From the NCBI GenBank assembly GCA_014762645.1, contig JABURP010000068.1, positions 62,001-126,000 of the forward strand: 64,000 bases of DNA. Reading direction: 5' to 3'. Position numbers and translations under genes: made by a program. This DNA is from Crocinitomicaceae bacterium. GTDB taxonomy: Bacteria; Bacteroidota; Bacteroidia; Flavobacteriales_D; Crocinitomicaceae. Positions 9,802 to 18,432 of the stretch are shown here, one piece after another; the first letter of the stretch is position 1, and every line of letters starts with the position of its first letter. The notes beneath the pieces are model-generated. The model worked only from the letters and a program-made list of their open reading frames with translations, searched no databases and was not told the DNA's origin.

Positions 9802-9809
9802 TATATTTG
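9802..9809 (+). promoter_or_regulatory. -7 promoter box immediately before recF
   Basis: TATATTTG matches TAnnTTTG exactly and ends only 5 bases before the ATG at 9815. Transcription from it would start at or next to the start codon, so the recF mRNA would be leaderless or nearly so. No clear -33 TTG sits at standard spacing. Confidence 0.5.
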
Positions 9810-9814
9810 TAGCC

Positions 9815-10921
9815 ATGCATCTGAAATTACTTTCCGTTGTCAATTTTAAAAACTACGAAGAGGCCAGTTTAAACCTGAGCCCGGAGATCAATGTTTTTGT
9901 AGGCAACAATGGTCAGGGAAAAACGAATTTGCTGGATGCCATTTACTTTCTTTCTTTTTGCAAATCCTATCTAAATCCGATAGATAAACAAAGTATTCGT
10001 ATTGGAGAGAAGTTCTTTTTACTCAACGGTGAGTATTTTAAGAATGATAAAAAAGTATACATCAGTGTTTCGGTTCAGGAAGGGCAAAAAAAGAAGGTTA
10101 AGCGAAACAAACAGGAGTATGATCGTTTGGCAGAGCATATTGGCCAGTTTCCCGCGGTTGTGATATCACCTTATGATCGTAATTTAATCAGCGAAGGAAG
10201 CGAAACCCGAAGAAAGTTTATTGACAGTATAATTTCGCAATATGACCGGATGTATCTGGATACACTAATTCGGTATAATAAAGTTTTGCAGCAACGAAAC
10301 GCGCTTTTAAAGCAATTTCAGGAGTTGCGAATTTTTGATCAGGAGAGTATTGAGGTTTGGGATGCACAACTTATTACTTTGGGAGAACAGGTTTTTAAAA
10401 AACGAGCAGAATTTCTCAAGGATTTTATTCCCATTTTTCAAAAGTACTTCAACCTGATTTCAGAGGAATCTGAATTAATATCGATTACCTATGAATCTCA
10501 ACTTAAAAAGGGGAAGTTTGCAGAATTATTGGATGCATCCAGTAAAAAAGATTCAGCAACAGGATACACGAATGCAGGGATCCATAAAGATGATTTGGTG
10601 TTTTTGATTCATGAGCATCCCATTAAGAAATATGGCTCTCAGGGTCAACAAAAATCATTTTTAATTGCATTGAAGTTGGCCCAGTTTGAATTGATCTCGG
10701 AATTGTTAAAGATGAAACCCATCTTGCTATTGGATGATATTTTCGATAAATTGGACCACCAAAGAGTAGAACGCCTTATGAAATTGGTATCAGATCACGC
10801 TTTTGGACAAGTGTTTATTACCGATACAGATGCGGACAGAATAGAAAAAGTATTTCAGCAAATTGATATTGAACGATTTGTGTTTAAAGTAGAAAGCGGA
10901 AAAGTTGAAAAAATCGGATAG
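9815..10921 (+). CDS. recF: DNA replication and repair protein RecF
   Basis: A 368-residue SMC-like ATPase that loads RecA at gapped DNA together with RecO and RecR. I start at ATG 9815, not the GTG at 9743, because the protein family starts with xxLxxLxxxNFKNY; the 24 extra residues of the longer frame look unrelated and overlap the promoter box. Walker A GNNGQGKT is at residues 30-37, the ABC signature YGSQGQQKSFLIALKLA near 286, and Walker B ILLLDDIFDKLD near 305. Length is normal. The downstream DUF721/DciA-like gene overlaps its end by 17 bp. Confidence 0.97.
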   Translation: MHLKLLSVVNFKNYEEASLNLSPEINVFVGNNGQGKTNLLDAIYFLSFCKSYLNPIDKQSIRIGEKFFLLNGEYFKNDKKVYISVSVQEGQKKKVKRNKQEYDRLAEHIGQFPAVVISPYDRNLISEGSETRRKFIDSIISQYDRMYLDTLIRYNKVLQQRNALLKQFQELRIFDQESIEVWDAQLITLGEQVFKKRAEFLKDFIPIFQKYFNLISEESELISITYESQLKKGKFAELLDASSKKDSATGYTNAGIHKDDLVFLIHEHPIKKYGSQGQQKSFLIALKLAQFELISELLKMKPILLLDDIFDKLDHQRVERLMKLVSDHAFGQVFITDTDADRIEKVFQQIDIERFVFKVESGKVEKIG

Positions 10922-11201
10922 GGACGGAATTTCAATGAATGATGCCATGCAGCACTATCTCAAAGCTATTGGGATTGATCAAAAAGTGCATGAAGCAGCT
11001 GTGTTAGCCAGATGGGTTGAACTCATGGGCGAAGCCGTCGCTAAACGTACCGAAAAGAAATACATCAAAGACCGCATCCTACACATTGAGTTAAACTCAA
11101 GCGTTATGCGGGATGAACTCATGCAGCAACGTTCAAAAATTGTCGATAAAGTCAATAAAGCCTCAGGAATTGATATTGTAGATGAGGTGTTTTTGGCATA
11201 G
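10905..11201 (+). CDS. DUF721 / DciA-like protein
   Basis: A 98-residue protein matching the short Bacteroidota DUF721 pattern: an N-terminal helix (MNDAMQHYLKAIGIDQKV), the ARWVELMGEAVAKRT core and a beta/KH-like half (RILHIELNSSVMRDELMQQ). DciA, the best known member, recruits the replicative helicase DnaB. The usual N terminus implies a TTG start at 10905 inside the recF end (17-bp overlap); ATG 10935 is the alternative. Tight coupling with recF suggests a replication or repair role. Whether this short form loads DnaB is not shown by sequence. Confidence 0.82.
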   Translation: MKKSDRDGISMNDAMQHYLKAIGIDQKVHEAAVLARWVELMGEAVAKRTEKKYIKDRILHIELNSSVMRDELMQQRSKIVDKVNKASGIDIVDEVFLA

Positions 11202-11214
11202 GCCAATCGAGCAT

Positions 11215-11997
11215 TTAATTAGACTCTATTTCTGAAGGTATATCGAGCTCTGCATATTCAACCAGTTCTGTTGCCTTTTCAATATTTCCAATGCTGTCTT
11301 TTCCTCTTAGTTTGTGCACAGAGTGTGCGTGTAATAAATCAGGATCAAAAGGTGTGAACAACGACTTTAGTTCAGATAAATCTTTTTGAATATTTAACCA
11401 GTCTTCAATTTGATCATCTGACAAAATAACCGGCATTCTTGGCTCATCCAGTTTGGGGTTATTGTGTATTTTGGAGAGTAAGTCATTTCCTTTTGTCGTA
11501 AGGATAGTGAAGGTTTTAAGCAACTCTCCTGTTTCTTTGTCAACCCATTCGGACCATAAACCAGCAAGATTTATAGGTTGTTCATCTTTTCGAGAAATGT
11601 AAAAGGGGTACGTTTTGTTTTGATGGTGATGATGCTCAAAAAATCCATCAACAACGATAACACATCTCCTTGTTTTTGCAGAATCCCGGAAGGAAGGTTT
11701 TTCAGTGATGGTTTCTGATCGGGCATTCAGGGTATGGTTCCAAAAGGATTCTGCCGACTTTTTATCCTTCGTCCAATGCGGAATTAAACCCCACTGTGCA
11801 ATCACGGGCTCGGGAAATACATCATTCGTATAGATAAGTAAATGTGGATGAGCAAAACCGGATGTGTGATGCCAGTCCAACTCCCAATCTTCGAGATATG
11901 GTTTAAGATCCTCCAAAATGGCAGGAACCAAGTGCGGAGTGTATCGTTTGGCATGTTTTAATTGAGATTCCAGCTGTGATTTTATATCGTAGCACAT
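11215..11997 (-). CDS. SRAP-domain protein (YedK/HMCES family)
   Basis: A 260-residue SOS-response-associated peptidase. This family shields abasic sites in single-stranded DNA by forming a thiazolidine DNA-protein crosslink through Cys2. The diagnostic N terminus MCYDIKSQ places Cys2 correctly after Met removal. Other family blocks are present: NARSET near 90, the VDGFFEHH segment near 120 with the catalytic Glu, and the HNNPKLDEPRMPVIL block that usually reads H.RMP. The gene is alone on its strand and convergent with the DUF721 gene (13-bp gap). No LexA box was recognised. Confidence 0.93.
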   Translation of the reverse strand: MCYDIKSQLESQLKHAKRYTPHLVPAILEDLKPYLEDWELDWHHTSGFAHPHLLIYTNDVFPEPVIAQWGLIPHWTKDKKSAESFWNHTLNARSETITEKPSFRDSAKTRRCVIVVDGFFEHHHHQNKTYPFYISRKDEQPINLAGLWSEWVDKETGELLKTFTILTTKGNDLLSKIHNNPKLDEPRMPVILSDDQIEDWLNIQKDLSELKSLFTPFDPDLLHAHSVHKLRGKDSIGNIEKATELVEYAELDIPSEIESN

Positions 11998-12060
11998 ATA
12001 CTGAATTTACCAAAATATCAGAAATTGAAGTGAAAAATTTGTCTTTACACGTGGTCTTTT

Positions 12061-12102
12061 GTCTAAAGTCTAGCATCTAGCATCTAGCGTCTTGCATCTA
12101 AT
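12061..12102. repeat. Imperfect heptanucleotide tandem repeat
   Basis: Six consecutive 7-base units of the form (g/a)TCTAGC can be read here: gtctaaa, gtctagc, atctagc, atctagc, gtcttgc, atctaat. The outer units are degraded. It lies upstream of the small lipoprotein gene at 12129. No function is known to me. Confidence 0.75.
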
Positions 12103-12128
12103 TATTATCTTAGCAAAAAAACCTACGT

Positions 12129-12392
12129 ATGAAAAGAGCGATTTTTTTCCTTTCGATTTTAGCAATGGTATCTGCCTGTGGTGGAGCCAGTGACGAACAA
12201 TCCAAAGCTGCCAAAGAAATGTGTAATTGCATGGATAAAGCCGAATTTGGTGATTTTGACATTGACTACTTTGAATGTGAAGTAAAAGCAAAGGAAAACT
12301 ACCCCGGTGAAGTATTTTCAGACGAAGGATGGACTGAAGCACTCGAAGAAGAGTGCCCTACAGTAGCTTCTAAAATGACGGAGAACGAATAG
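12129..12392 (+). CDS. Small cysteine-containing lipoprotein
   Basis: An 87-residue predicted lipoprotein. The signal MKRAIFFLSILAMVSAC ends in a lipobox Cys17 followed by GGAS. The mature part is acidic and has four further Cys (MCNCMD, then one in YFECEV and one in EEECPT), enough for two disulfides in the periplasm. Proteins of this size and pattern recur in Bacteroidota but I know no function. The convergent cyclophilin gene ends 5 bp away. Confidence 0.82.
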   Translation: MKRAIFFLSILAMVSACGGASDEQSKAAKEMCNCMDKAEFGDFDIDYFECEVKAKENYPGEVFSDEGWTEALEEECPTVASKMTENE

Positions 12393-12396
12393 TTCT

Positions 12397-12828
12397 TTAC
12401 TCCTCGATTGTAATACTCTCGATTAGGTCTCCAGCTTCAATTTCATCAACGATATCAACACCTTCAGTTACAATTCCAAAGCAGGTGTGGTTACCGTCAA
12501 GGTGTGCCGTGTTTTCACGACTGTGGCAGATGAAAAATTGTGATCCACCGGTGTCTCTTCCAGCATGAGCCATAGATAAAACACCTCTGTCGTGATATTG
12601 CTTGTCAGCATTGACCTCACACTTGATAGTGTAACCGGGTCCACCCACGCCGGTACCTTCAGGGCAACCTCCCTGAATAACAAAGTCAGGAATTACACGG
12701 TGCCAGGTTAAACCATTATAAAACCCTTCTTTTGCCAATTTGGCGAAGTTTTCAACTGTTCCCGGTGTTTCTTTTTCGTAAAGATCCACCGTCATGGTTC
12801 CTTTGTTCGTTACGATTGTTGCTTTCAT
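12397..12828 (-). CDS. Cyclophilin-type peptidylprolyl isomerase
   Basis: A 143-residue single-domain cyclophilin without a signal peptide, hence probably cytoplasmic, like PpiB. The active-site blocks are clear: [13 protein letters not shown] (catalytic Arg in HRVIPDF), [17 protein letters not shown] and [11 protein letters not shown]. It catalyses prolyl cis-trans isomerisation during folding. A TAAATTTG box on the minus strand (12878-12871) lies about 43 bp before the start. It stands alone, divergent from the membrane protein at 12946. Confidence 0.96.
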   Translation of the reverse strand: MKATIVTNKGTMTVDLYEKETPGTVENFAKLAKEGFYNGLTWHRVIPDFVIQGGCPEGTGVGGPGYTIKCEVNADKQYHDRGVLSMAHAGRDTGGSQFFICHSRENTAHLDGNHTCFGIVTEGVDIVDEIEAGDLIESITIEE

Positions 12829-12870
12829 ATTCTTTTACGCTTTTTAGATTGAGGTTTATAAATCGTGATG

Positions 12871-12878
12871 CAAATTTA
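12871..12878 (-). promoter_or_regulatory. Putative -7 promoter box of the cyclophilin gene
   Basis: The minus strand reads TAAATTTG, matching TAnnTTTG, about 43 bases before the ATG at 12828. A TTTG lies further upstream, but at a spacing (about 24) longer than usual. Confidence 0.38.
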
Positions 12879-12945
12879 GGGTGAATTTGTTTTAAATCTG
12901 GTCAAATATCAGTTTATTCGTAGAGTAAAATCTAAACCCTTAGCC

Positions 12946-13386
12946 ATGTCCTCTGATGAAATTTTAGAAGAATCCGTTGAATACGTGAACAAAAAAGGAA
13001 TGGGCGGCGTCAAATCAATTGCTGTCTTTACCTACATTGGTAAACTACTTTTATTCCTGGCTGCAACGGGTGTCTTTGTAACTATTTTTATCTCTGAAGA
13101 CTACATGGTGAACAAGGTGAAGGATGCTGATATCAGTTCGGATCAGTGGGTGCTGGAAACCAAAATTTATTGCCTGATCATCATGTTAACATCTATTGGA
13201 GCAATTGTAGGCGCCAGGAAGATGACCAAGCGTAAAAGACAGGGATTTTTTCTGCATGCCGCTTCTAATATTGTGTTTATTGCTTTTCTGCTGTATAATG
13301 CTAATATAGCCGAATTCATACTGGCAGGTGTCTCCGTATTATTTATCTTACTTTACCTACGCTATTTAAAAAGATTAGATCAGTAA
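12946..13386 (+). CDS. Small four-helix membrane protein, function unknown
   Basis: A 146-residue protein with a short acidic N terminus and four hydrophobic segments (about residues 24-48, 70-88, 99-115 and 119-138), with KKR-rich cytoplasmic loops (RKMTKRKRQG). No enzyme motif was seen. It lies 18 bp upstream of bshC, but bshC has its own -7 box in that gap, so co-transcription is not needed. A hypothetical integral membrane protein. Confidence 0.72.
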   Translation: MSSDEILEESVEYVNKKGMGGVKSIAVFTYIGKLLLFLAATGVFVTIFISEDYMVNKVKDADISSDQWVLETKIYCLIIMLTSIGAIVGARKMTKRKRQGFFLHAASNIVFIAFLLYNANIAEFILAGVSVLFILLYLRYLKRLDQ

Positions 13387-13392
13387 ATTGAC

Positions 13393-13400
13393 TAATTTTG
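13393..13400 (+). promoter_or_regulatory. -7 promoter box immediately before bshC
   Basis: TAATTTTG matches TAnnTTTG exactly and ends 4 bases before the bshC ATG at 13405. Transcription would begin at the start codon. It partly explains how bshC could be expressed independently of the gene ending at 13386. Confidence 0.5.
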
Positions 13401-13404
13401 GCAC

Positions 13405-14994
13405 ATGCTTCAAGCCACATACTCATTTGAAGATCTCAAAATGTCTTCCCGACTGATAAGAGACCTTATCAGTAATAGTAAGGAGGTAAAGCCGTTGGTT
13501 GACCAATTTTTCGATCTGGATAATATCCCAAAACAAATTGAAAAGAAGAAACTCAGCCGTATCAATCGAGGTGTTCTGGTAGACGCTTTAAAACGACAAA
13601 ATGCACTTCTTGATCTTGACACTAAAGCCAATAAAAATATTGAATCACTTCTTAAGGATTCTACCTATACGATTACCACCGGGCATCAGCTAAACCTGCT
13701 CACCGGACCGCTTTACAGTATTTACAAAATTGCGCAATGTATTGTTTTGACGAATGATCTCAATACGCGCTATCCCGACAACAGTTTTGTGCCGGTTTTT
13801 TGGATGGCTACAGAAGATCATGACTTTGAAGAGATCAATCACCTCCATTTATTTGGACAAAAGATTAGCTGGGAAAAAGAAGGACAGGAAGATGTAGTTG
13901 CTGGAAGGATTAAACCTGAAGATATTAAGGATTTCCTGAAGCAGATTGAAGATAAATTTCAGGATCCAAAAGCGCTGGAAGTTATTCGAGTATTTACTGG
14001 TTTTTATCGTGAGTCAGAAAATCTTTCAGTTGCTACCCGGAAACTGGTTCACCACCTCTTTAAGGATACCGGACTGCTTATTATAGATGGAGATGACAGA
14101 GAACTGAAGAAGCTCTTCAAGGAAGTAATGATTCGGGAAGTGAAAGAGGAAGTTGGGTATACTGAGGTAATGAAGACCAACGAATACCTGACAGAGAATG
14201 ATTATCACGAGCAGGTATATGTGCGGGAAAGCAACTTGTTTTATATTGATGAATCGGGTGTAAGACAACGGATACGAAAGGAGCAGGGAGATTTCTTTAT
14301 TGAAGCCAAACCAATAGAAAGAAATCAGTTAATTGCAGAGATAACGGATCATCCGGAGCGTTTTTCGCCTAATGCGCTTTACCGACCATTGTATCAGGAA
14401 CAAATATTACCTAACCTGGCGTACATTGGTGGAGGAGGAGAGATTGCCTACTGGTTGCAGATAAAAGCGTTATTTGAAGCTCACAACATAACATTTCCAA
14501 TGTTGCGCGTACGTGATTCGGTATTGCTCTACTCTAAGGATCAGGCACAGCTTTTAGAAAATCTTCGGTTAGAACTTTTGGATATCAAATTGGGGGTTCA
14601 TGATATTGTAAAGGAAATAGCAATGAATGAATCGGATGCTGATTTACAACTTACGGCAGCTGAAGCAGATCTTCTAAAGGCTAAAAGTAAGGTGGTAGAG
14701 AAGGTGCATAAGGTTAACCCTGCACTTGAAACAATGGTAGAGGCAGAGTTTACGAAGATGATTAAGAGTATTGAGAAAATTGAAGCAAAACTCATTAAAG
14801 CTGAAAAGGCCAAACACGAGAAGACTCAAAAACAACTCACCCGGTTACGCGATAAATTCTTCCCGGACAATGGCTTTCAGGAACGACACGACAACTTTCT
14901 TCCATTTTACCTCAAGGATGATCAGTTTGTCCATAAAATTCTGAGTAACTTGAAGCCCGAAAATTCCCCTTTGATCCGAACCATTGAAATTTGA
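13405..14994 (+). CDS. bshC: Bacillithiol synthase BshC (cysteine-adding enzyme)
   Basis: A 529-residue cytoplasmic enzyme proposed to add cysteine to glucosaminyl-malate in the last step of bacillithiol synthesis. The family signature is clear: TITTGHQLNLLTGPLYSIYK around residue 92, PVFWMATEDHDFEEIN around 133, and the C-terminal coiled-coil region (around 400-490, Lys/Glu-rich) that mediates dimerisation. Length is typical. bshA and bshB are not in this window. The purine/pyrimidine phosphorylase gene follows 17 bp later and is probably in the same transcript. Confidence 0.95.
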   Translation: MLQATYSFEDLKMSSRLIRDLISNSKEVKPLVDQFFDLDNIPKQIEKKKLSRINRGVLVDALKRQNALLDLDTKANKNIESLLKDSTYTITTGHQLNLLTGPLYSIYKIAQCIVLTNDLNTRYPDNSFVPVFWMATEDHDFEEINHLHLFGQKISWEKEGQEDVVAGRIKPEDIKDFLKQIEDKFQDPKALEVIRVFTGFYRESENLSVATRKLVHHLFKDTGLLIIDGDDRELKKLFKEVMIREVKEEVGYTEVMKTNEYLTENDYHEQVYVRESNLFYIDESGVRQRIRKEQGDFFIEAKPIERNQLIAEITDHPERFSPNALYRPLYQEQILPNLAYIGGGGEIAYWLQIKALFEAHNITFPMLRVRDSVLLYSKDQAQLLENLRLELLDIKLGVHDIVKEIAMNESDADLQLTAAEADLLKAKSKVVEKVHKVNPALETMVEAEFTKMIKSIEKIEAKLIKAEKAKHEKTQKQLTRLRDKFFPDNGFQERHDNFLPFYLKDDQFVHKILSNLKPENSPLIRTIEI

Positions 14995-15011
14995 ATTAAA
15001 AACACTATAGA

Positions 15012-15881
15012 ATGGCATTTGAAGCGTCTGAACTCACGCTGGATAAGAACGGAAAGATCTATCATTTAGGAATTGGCCCGGATGACCTGGCTGAAACAAT
15101 CATTTTGGTTGGTGATCAAAATAGAGTTGATTTGGTAGGTACTTTCTTTGAGCGAATCACTTTTAAAACTCAAAATCGTGAGTTTTGTAGTATTACCGGG
15201 ACATATCGAGGTACTCCAATTTCAGTAGTATCGACGGGTATTGGTACAGATAACGTTGATATCGTACTGAATGAAATTGACGCCGTTGTAAATATCGACC
15301 TTGAAAACAGAAAAGAGAAAGAGAAGAAAGTTTCACTGGATTTTATCCGCATTGGAACCTGTGGCGCATTACAGGAAGATATTGAACCCGGGTCGTACGT
15401 TATCTCTAAATATGCCATTGGATTGGATGGGGTGGCCAACTTTTATCAAATTCCTTACACGGAAGATGAACTCCTGGCAACAGATTCCTTCATAAAACAT
15501 TCCAACTGGAAAGACACGCTAAACTATCCATACATCAAAAAAAGCTCAGATCGCTTGTGTAAAGCATTGCAGGAAGGAATGGAAGCAGGTATTACCATTA
15601 CAGCAAATGGCTTTTACGGGCCACAAGGCCGTGCTATTCGAATTCCGCTGAGTATTCCTGATTTCAAAGAAAATATCCGCACATTTAAATGGGATAATTG
15701 CAGGGCCACCAACCTGGAAATGGAAACTTCAGCACTTTATGCGCTTTCTTCTGCATTGGGACACAATGCAGTGACCTGTTGTCTTGCGCTTGCCAACCGC
15801 TATTCCAACAAGTTCATGCCGGATTACAAAGAGCAAATGAAAGAGCTGATTCAGACGGTGTTAGATAGGCTTGTGAAATAG
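15012..15881 (+). CDS. Nucleoside phosphorylase (uridine phosphorylase-like, PNP/UDP family)
   Basis: A 289-residue cytoplasmic enzyme that phosphorolyses nucleosides to a free base and (deoxy)ribose-1-phosphate. Visible motifs are YHLGIGPDDLAE and ILVGDQNRVD at the phosphate-binding start, RIGTCGALQ (the usual GTxG phosphate loop) and NLEMETSALYALSSALGH with the ribose-binding MET and family signature. The overall pattern is closer to uridine phosphorylase than to PNP. Substrate specificity is not certain. The gene lies 17 bp downstream of bshC. Confidence 0.92.
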   Translation: MAFEASELTLDKNGKIYHLGIGPDDLAETIILVGDQNRVDLVGTFFERITFKTQNREFCSITGTYRGTPISVVSTGIGTDNVDIVLNEIDAVVNIDLENRKEKEKKVSLDFIRIGTCGALQEDIEPGSYVISKYAIGLDGVANFYQIPYTEDELLATDSFIKHSNWKDTLNYPYIKKSSDRLCKALQEGMEAGITITANGFYGPQGRAIRIPLSIPDFKENIRTFKWDNCRATNLEMETSALYALSSALGHNAVTCCLALANRYSNKFMPDYKEQMKELIQTVLDRLVK

Positions 15882-15990
15882 TTTGAAGCCAATTATTACG
15901 AAGAGCGCTCAAAAAGGTTATTACGATTTTCTAACATTAGCAGGTGTAAAACATTTAGGCTGTGTAAAATAATCCCCAATACAAGCACCG

Positions 15991-15998
15991 TACATTTG
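15991..15998 (+). promoter_or_regulatory. -7 promoter box immediately before the SirB1-like gene
   Basis: TACATTTG matches TAnnTTTG exactly and ends 5 bases before the GTG start at 16004, again predicting a leaderless message, here with a non-ATG start. Confidence 0.45.
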
Positions 15999-16003
15999 TA
16001 TCG

Positions 16004-16906
16004 GTGGATGCACTGAATAGAGATAACAGTCAACTGACAGCCTTGATAAGGTTGGTAGAAGACCCTGATCCAAATGTCTTTGGACACGTCAAATCCAGGC
16101 TAATAGAAATGGGCCGGGAGGTGGTTCCTACGCTTGAAAATACCCTGGAGATAAGAAAAACACAGTTTGCTTTTGATCTTGATCATGAAGAGCGACTCAG
16201 AAAGATTATTAACGAAATTCACTTCAATCAGGTTAAGAAGGAACTTAGCCAGTGGAGAGCATCCTCAACTCGTGATTTGCTCAAAGGTTCAATAATCGTT
16301 TCTAAATTTGAGTTCCCTCAAGTAGATGAAAAGATTGTAGAAAGTGAACTCGATCAGATCAAACAAAAGGTTTGGCTGGAAATTAGTGAAGAAAATACGG
16401 CATTTGAAATAGTTAAGATATTTAATCACGTTCTGTTCGATCTTTGTGGTTTTGAGTCTTCTAAAAATAATTTCTACTCCCCGGAAAATAGTTATATCAA
16501 TCAGGTTATCACATCAAGGAAGGGAAATCCATTATCATTGTCTATCTTGTATTCGGTAATAGCACAGCGCTTGCATATTCCTATTTACGGAGTGAATTTG
16601 CCAAACCATTTTGTTTTGGGATTCGTAGACGAATTTCAGACACTTAAAATGTTAGGAATGAACGACGACAGAAATATTCTGTTCTACATCAATCCTTTCA
16701 GTAAAGGGCGAATTTTTGATCATAACGAAATTGAGAACTACTTGCGTAGCTTAAATTTACCTTTACAAAAGAACTACTTTGAGCCGTGTTCAAATACGGA
16801 CATATTAAAACGAATGCTGACCAACCTCACGTTTGCCTACAACAAAGAAGGCGATACAGAAAAGGTAGAAAGCATACAGGAGCTTCAACTTATCTTGGAG
16901 TCCTAG
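16004..16906 (+). CDS. Transglutaminase-like (SirB1 family) protein
   Basis: A 300-residue protein starting at GTG 16004; the ATG four bases later is in another frame. The central block SRKGNPLSLSILYSVIAQRL followed by YGVNLPNHFVLGF is the SirB1/Transglut_core2 signature, a transglutaminase fold usually without a classical Cys-His-Asp triad. The N terminus is helical with a HEAT-like look. The C terminus (FAYNKEGDTEKVESIQELQ) resembles a TPR-like helix pair. Its molecular role is unknown in bacteria. Its last 120 bp are overlapped out of frame by the next gene. Confidence 0.85.
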   Translation: MDALNRDNSQLTALIRLVEDPDPNVFGHVKSRLIEMGREVVPTLENTLEIRKTQFAFDLDHEERLRKIINEIHFNQVKKELSQWRASSTRDLLKGSIIVSKFEFPQVDEKIVESELDQIKQKVWLEISEENTAFEIVKIFNHVLFDLCGFESSKNNFYSPENSYINQVITSRKGNPLSLSILYSVIAQRLHIPIYGVNLPNHFVLGFVDEFQTLKMLGMNDDRNILFYINPFSKGRIFDHNEIENYLRSLNLPLQKNYFEPCSNTDILKRMLTNLTFAYNKEGDTEKVESIQELQLILES

Positions 16907-18432
16907 TCTTCGTATTGGTCTCACTCAGTAGTTTTTCTCAAGCCAAACGTATCATTAAAAAACATGAAATTCGAGACGGAATTTCTCCGAAATCTGTCGT
17001 TACCAATGGCCAGGGATTATTTGCGGCCCAAAACATGATGTACCGTCACACCATTACGGTTTATGATGTATACGGTAACCGGAAAGCTAAAATCCGAGAT
17101 GAGGTGAACTTACGGGAGTTCGGTTATTCTGAGTATCCGAACAAAAAAATTAAAGGAGGTCCTGTAGAAGGAGCCTTTACCAATGACGGGAAGTACTTAT
17201 GGGTATCTAATTATAATATGGAGGGGGAAGGGTTTGAAAATCCGGGTTGTGATGCTTGCAATGGTTCTGAGTTTGATCCGAGTTTCTTGTATAAAATTGA
17301 TATGGGCACCTTTGAGATTGCCAGTGTTGTAAAAGTAGGCTCTGTACCTAAATTTCTAGCTATATCGAATGATGATAAAAAATTGGTGGTATCAAATTGG
17401 AGCAGTGGAGATGTTTCTATCGTTGATTTGGAGAAGGAAGAGGAGGTAAAACGCATAAAAGTTGGTATTCATCCGCGTGGTGTCGATATTACCGAAGACT
17501 CGAAAACGGCGTATGTCACTGTTATGGGGTCCACAAAAATTGCTGAAATAGATCTTGAAAATTATCGGTTAAACTACATTGAGGATGTAGGAAGAGCACC
17601 GCGGAGCTTAATCTTGGGTAATCACGATTCGATCATGTACATTTCTCTGAATTCAGGAGGAAGTGTCATTAAGTACAATCGTTATACGGAAGAAAAAATT
17701 ACCTGTAAAACTGGTGGTGGACCGCGGAGTATGTGCATGACACCGGAAGGGGATTATCTCTATGTTGTCAATTATTTTGCACGCTCGTTTTCAAAAATCA
17801 ACACCAAGAACATGGAACTGGTTGAAGAAGTTAAAACAGCGGATAAACCTATTGGAATTTGCGGAAACTGGGATGATTCAGAGATATGGGTCGCCTGTTA
17901 TTCCGGGCGGATAGAAATATTCAAAGACTTTCACCTGGATAGCCTCCGCCATGGAAACTCCATGCTGGGAATAGATCTATCGTCTTTTTGGGCTTTCAAC
18001 AAATCTGCAAGTACAACTAGGGAAGTAGAGGATACCGAAGACACAGAGTTCGCTCCAGATGGAAGTAATAACGAAAATGAAATACTGCTGTCAGACTCGC
18101 TGGAAACTACTGAAAACATAGTGAACGAGCCTGTTATGAGTGTAGTTTCAGCTAAAAAACCCCTTACACCGATTAATAAAGACAGATTTTCAAAGAAGAG
18201 TGTTATTAGCCCGGATTGTACGTATCACGTAATAGCCGGCTCATTCTCGGTTCCTGAAAATGCGCAGACACGGGCAACGGAATTAATGAGCAAGGGTTAT
18301 TCTACAACAATCATTCAAGGAAATCTATCCTATGTTTCTGCGTGTTGTTTTTCTAATAGGAAAGAAGCGGAGCAAGGCGCCAAAGACGTGAAATTAAATA
18401 CAGGCTATTCCGCCTGGATTCTAAAGCGTTAA
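16786..18432 (+). CDS. YVTN beta-propeller protein with C-terminal SPOR-like domain
   Basis: The frame opens at GTG 16786, inside the preceding gene, and contains no ATG before the propeller; the true start is unresolved. A signal-peptide-like stretch (YLGVLVFVLVSLSSFSQA) lies at residues 36-53 after an Arg/Lys-rich run. The body (about 60-390) carries YVTN/NHL-type repeats such as VSIVDLEKEEEVKRIKVGIHPRGVDI and YLYVVNYFARSFSKI, forming a periplasmic or surface beta-propeller. A Ser/Glu-rich linker leads to a C-terminal SPOR-like domain around 475-548 (TYHVIAGSFSVPENA), a fold that binds denuded peptidoglycan. The stop abuts the convergent gene at 18433. The partner is unknown. Confidence 0.82.
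   Translation: MFKYGHIKTNADQPHVCLQQRRRYRKGRKHTGASTYLGVLVFVLVSLSSFSQAKRIIKKHEIRDGISPKSVVTNGQGLFAAQNMMYRHTITVYDVYGNRKAKIRDEVNLREFGYSEYPNKKIKGGPVEGAFTNDGKYLWVSNYNMEGEGFENPGCDACNGSEFDPSFLYKIDMGTFEIASVVKVGSVPKFLAISNDDKKLVVSNWSSGDVSIVDLEKEEEVKRIKVGIHPRGVDITEDSKTAYVTVMGSTKIAEIDLENYRLNYIEDVGRAPRSLILGNHDSIMYISLNSGGSVIKYNRYTEEKITCKTGGGPRSMCMTPEGDYLYVVNYFARSFSKINTKNMELVEEVKTADKPIGICGNWDDSEIWVACYSGRIEIFKDFHLDSLRHGNSMLGIDLSSFWAFNKSASTTREVEDTEDTEFAPDGSNNENEILLSDSLETTENIVNEPVMSVVSAKKPLTPINKDRFSKKSVISPDCTYHVIAGSFSVPENAQTRATELMSKGYSTTIIQGNLSYVSACCFSNRKEAEQGAKDVKLNTGYSAWILKR

Noticed and set aside
12070-12342. Minus-strand 90-codon open frame opposite the small lipoprotein gene
   Set aside because: It lies antisense to a gene with a clear lipoprotein signal and runs through the heptad repeat; no motif or start context supports it.
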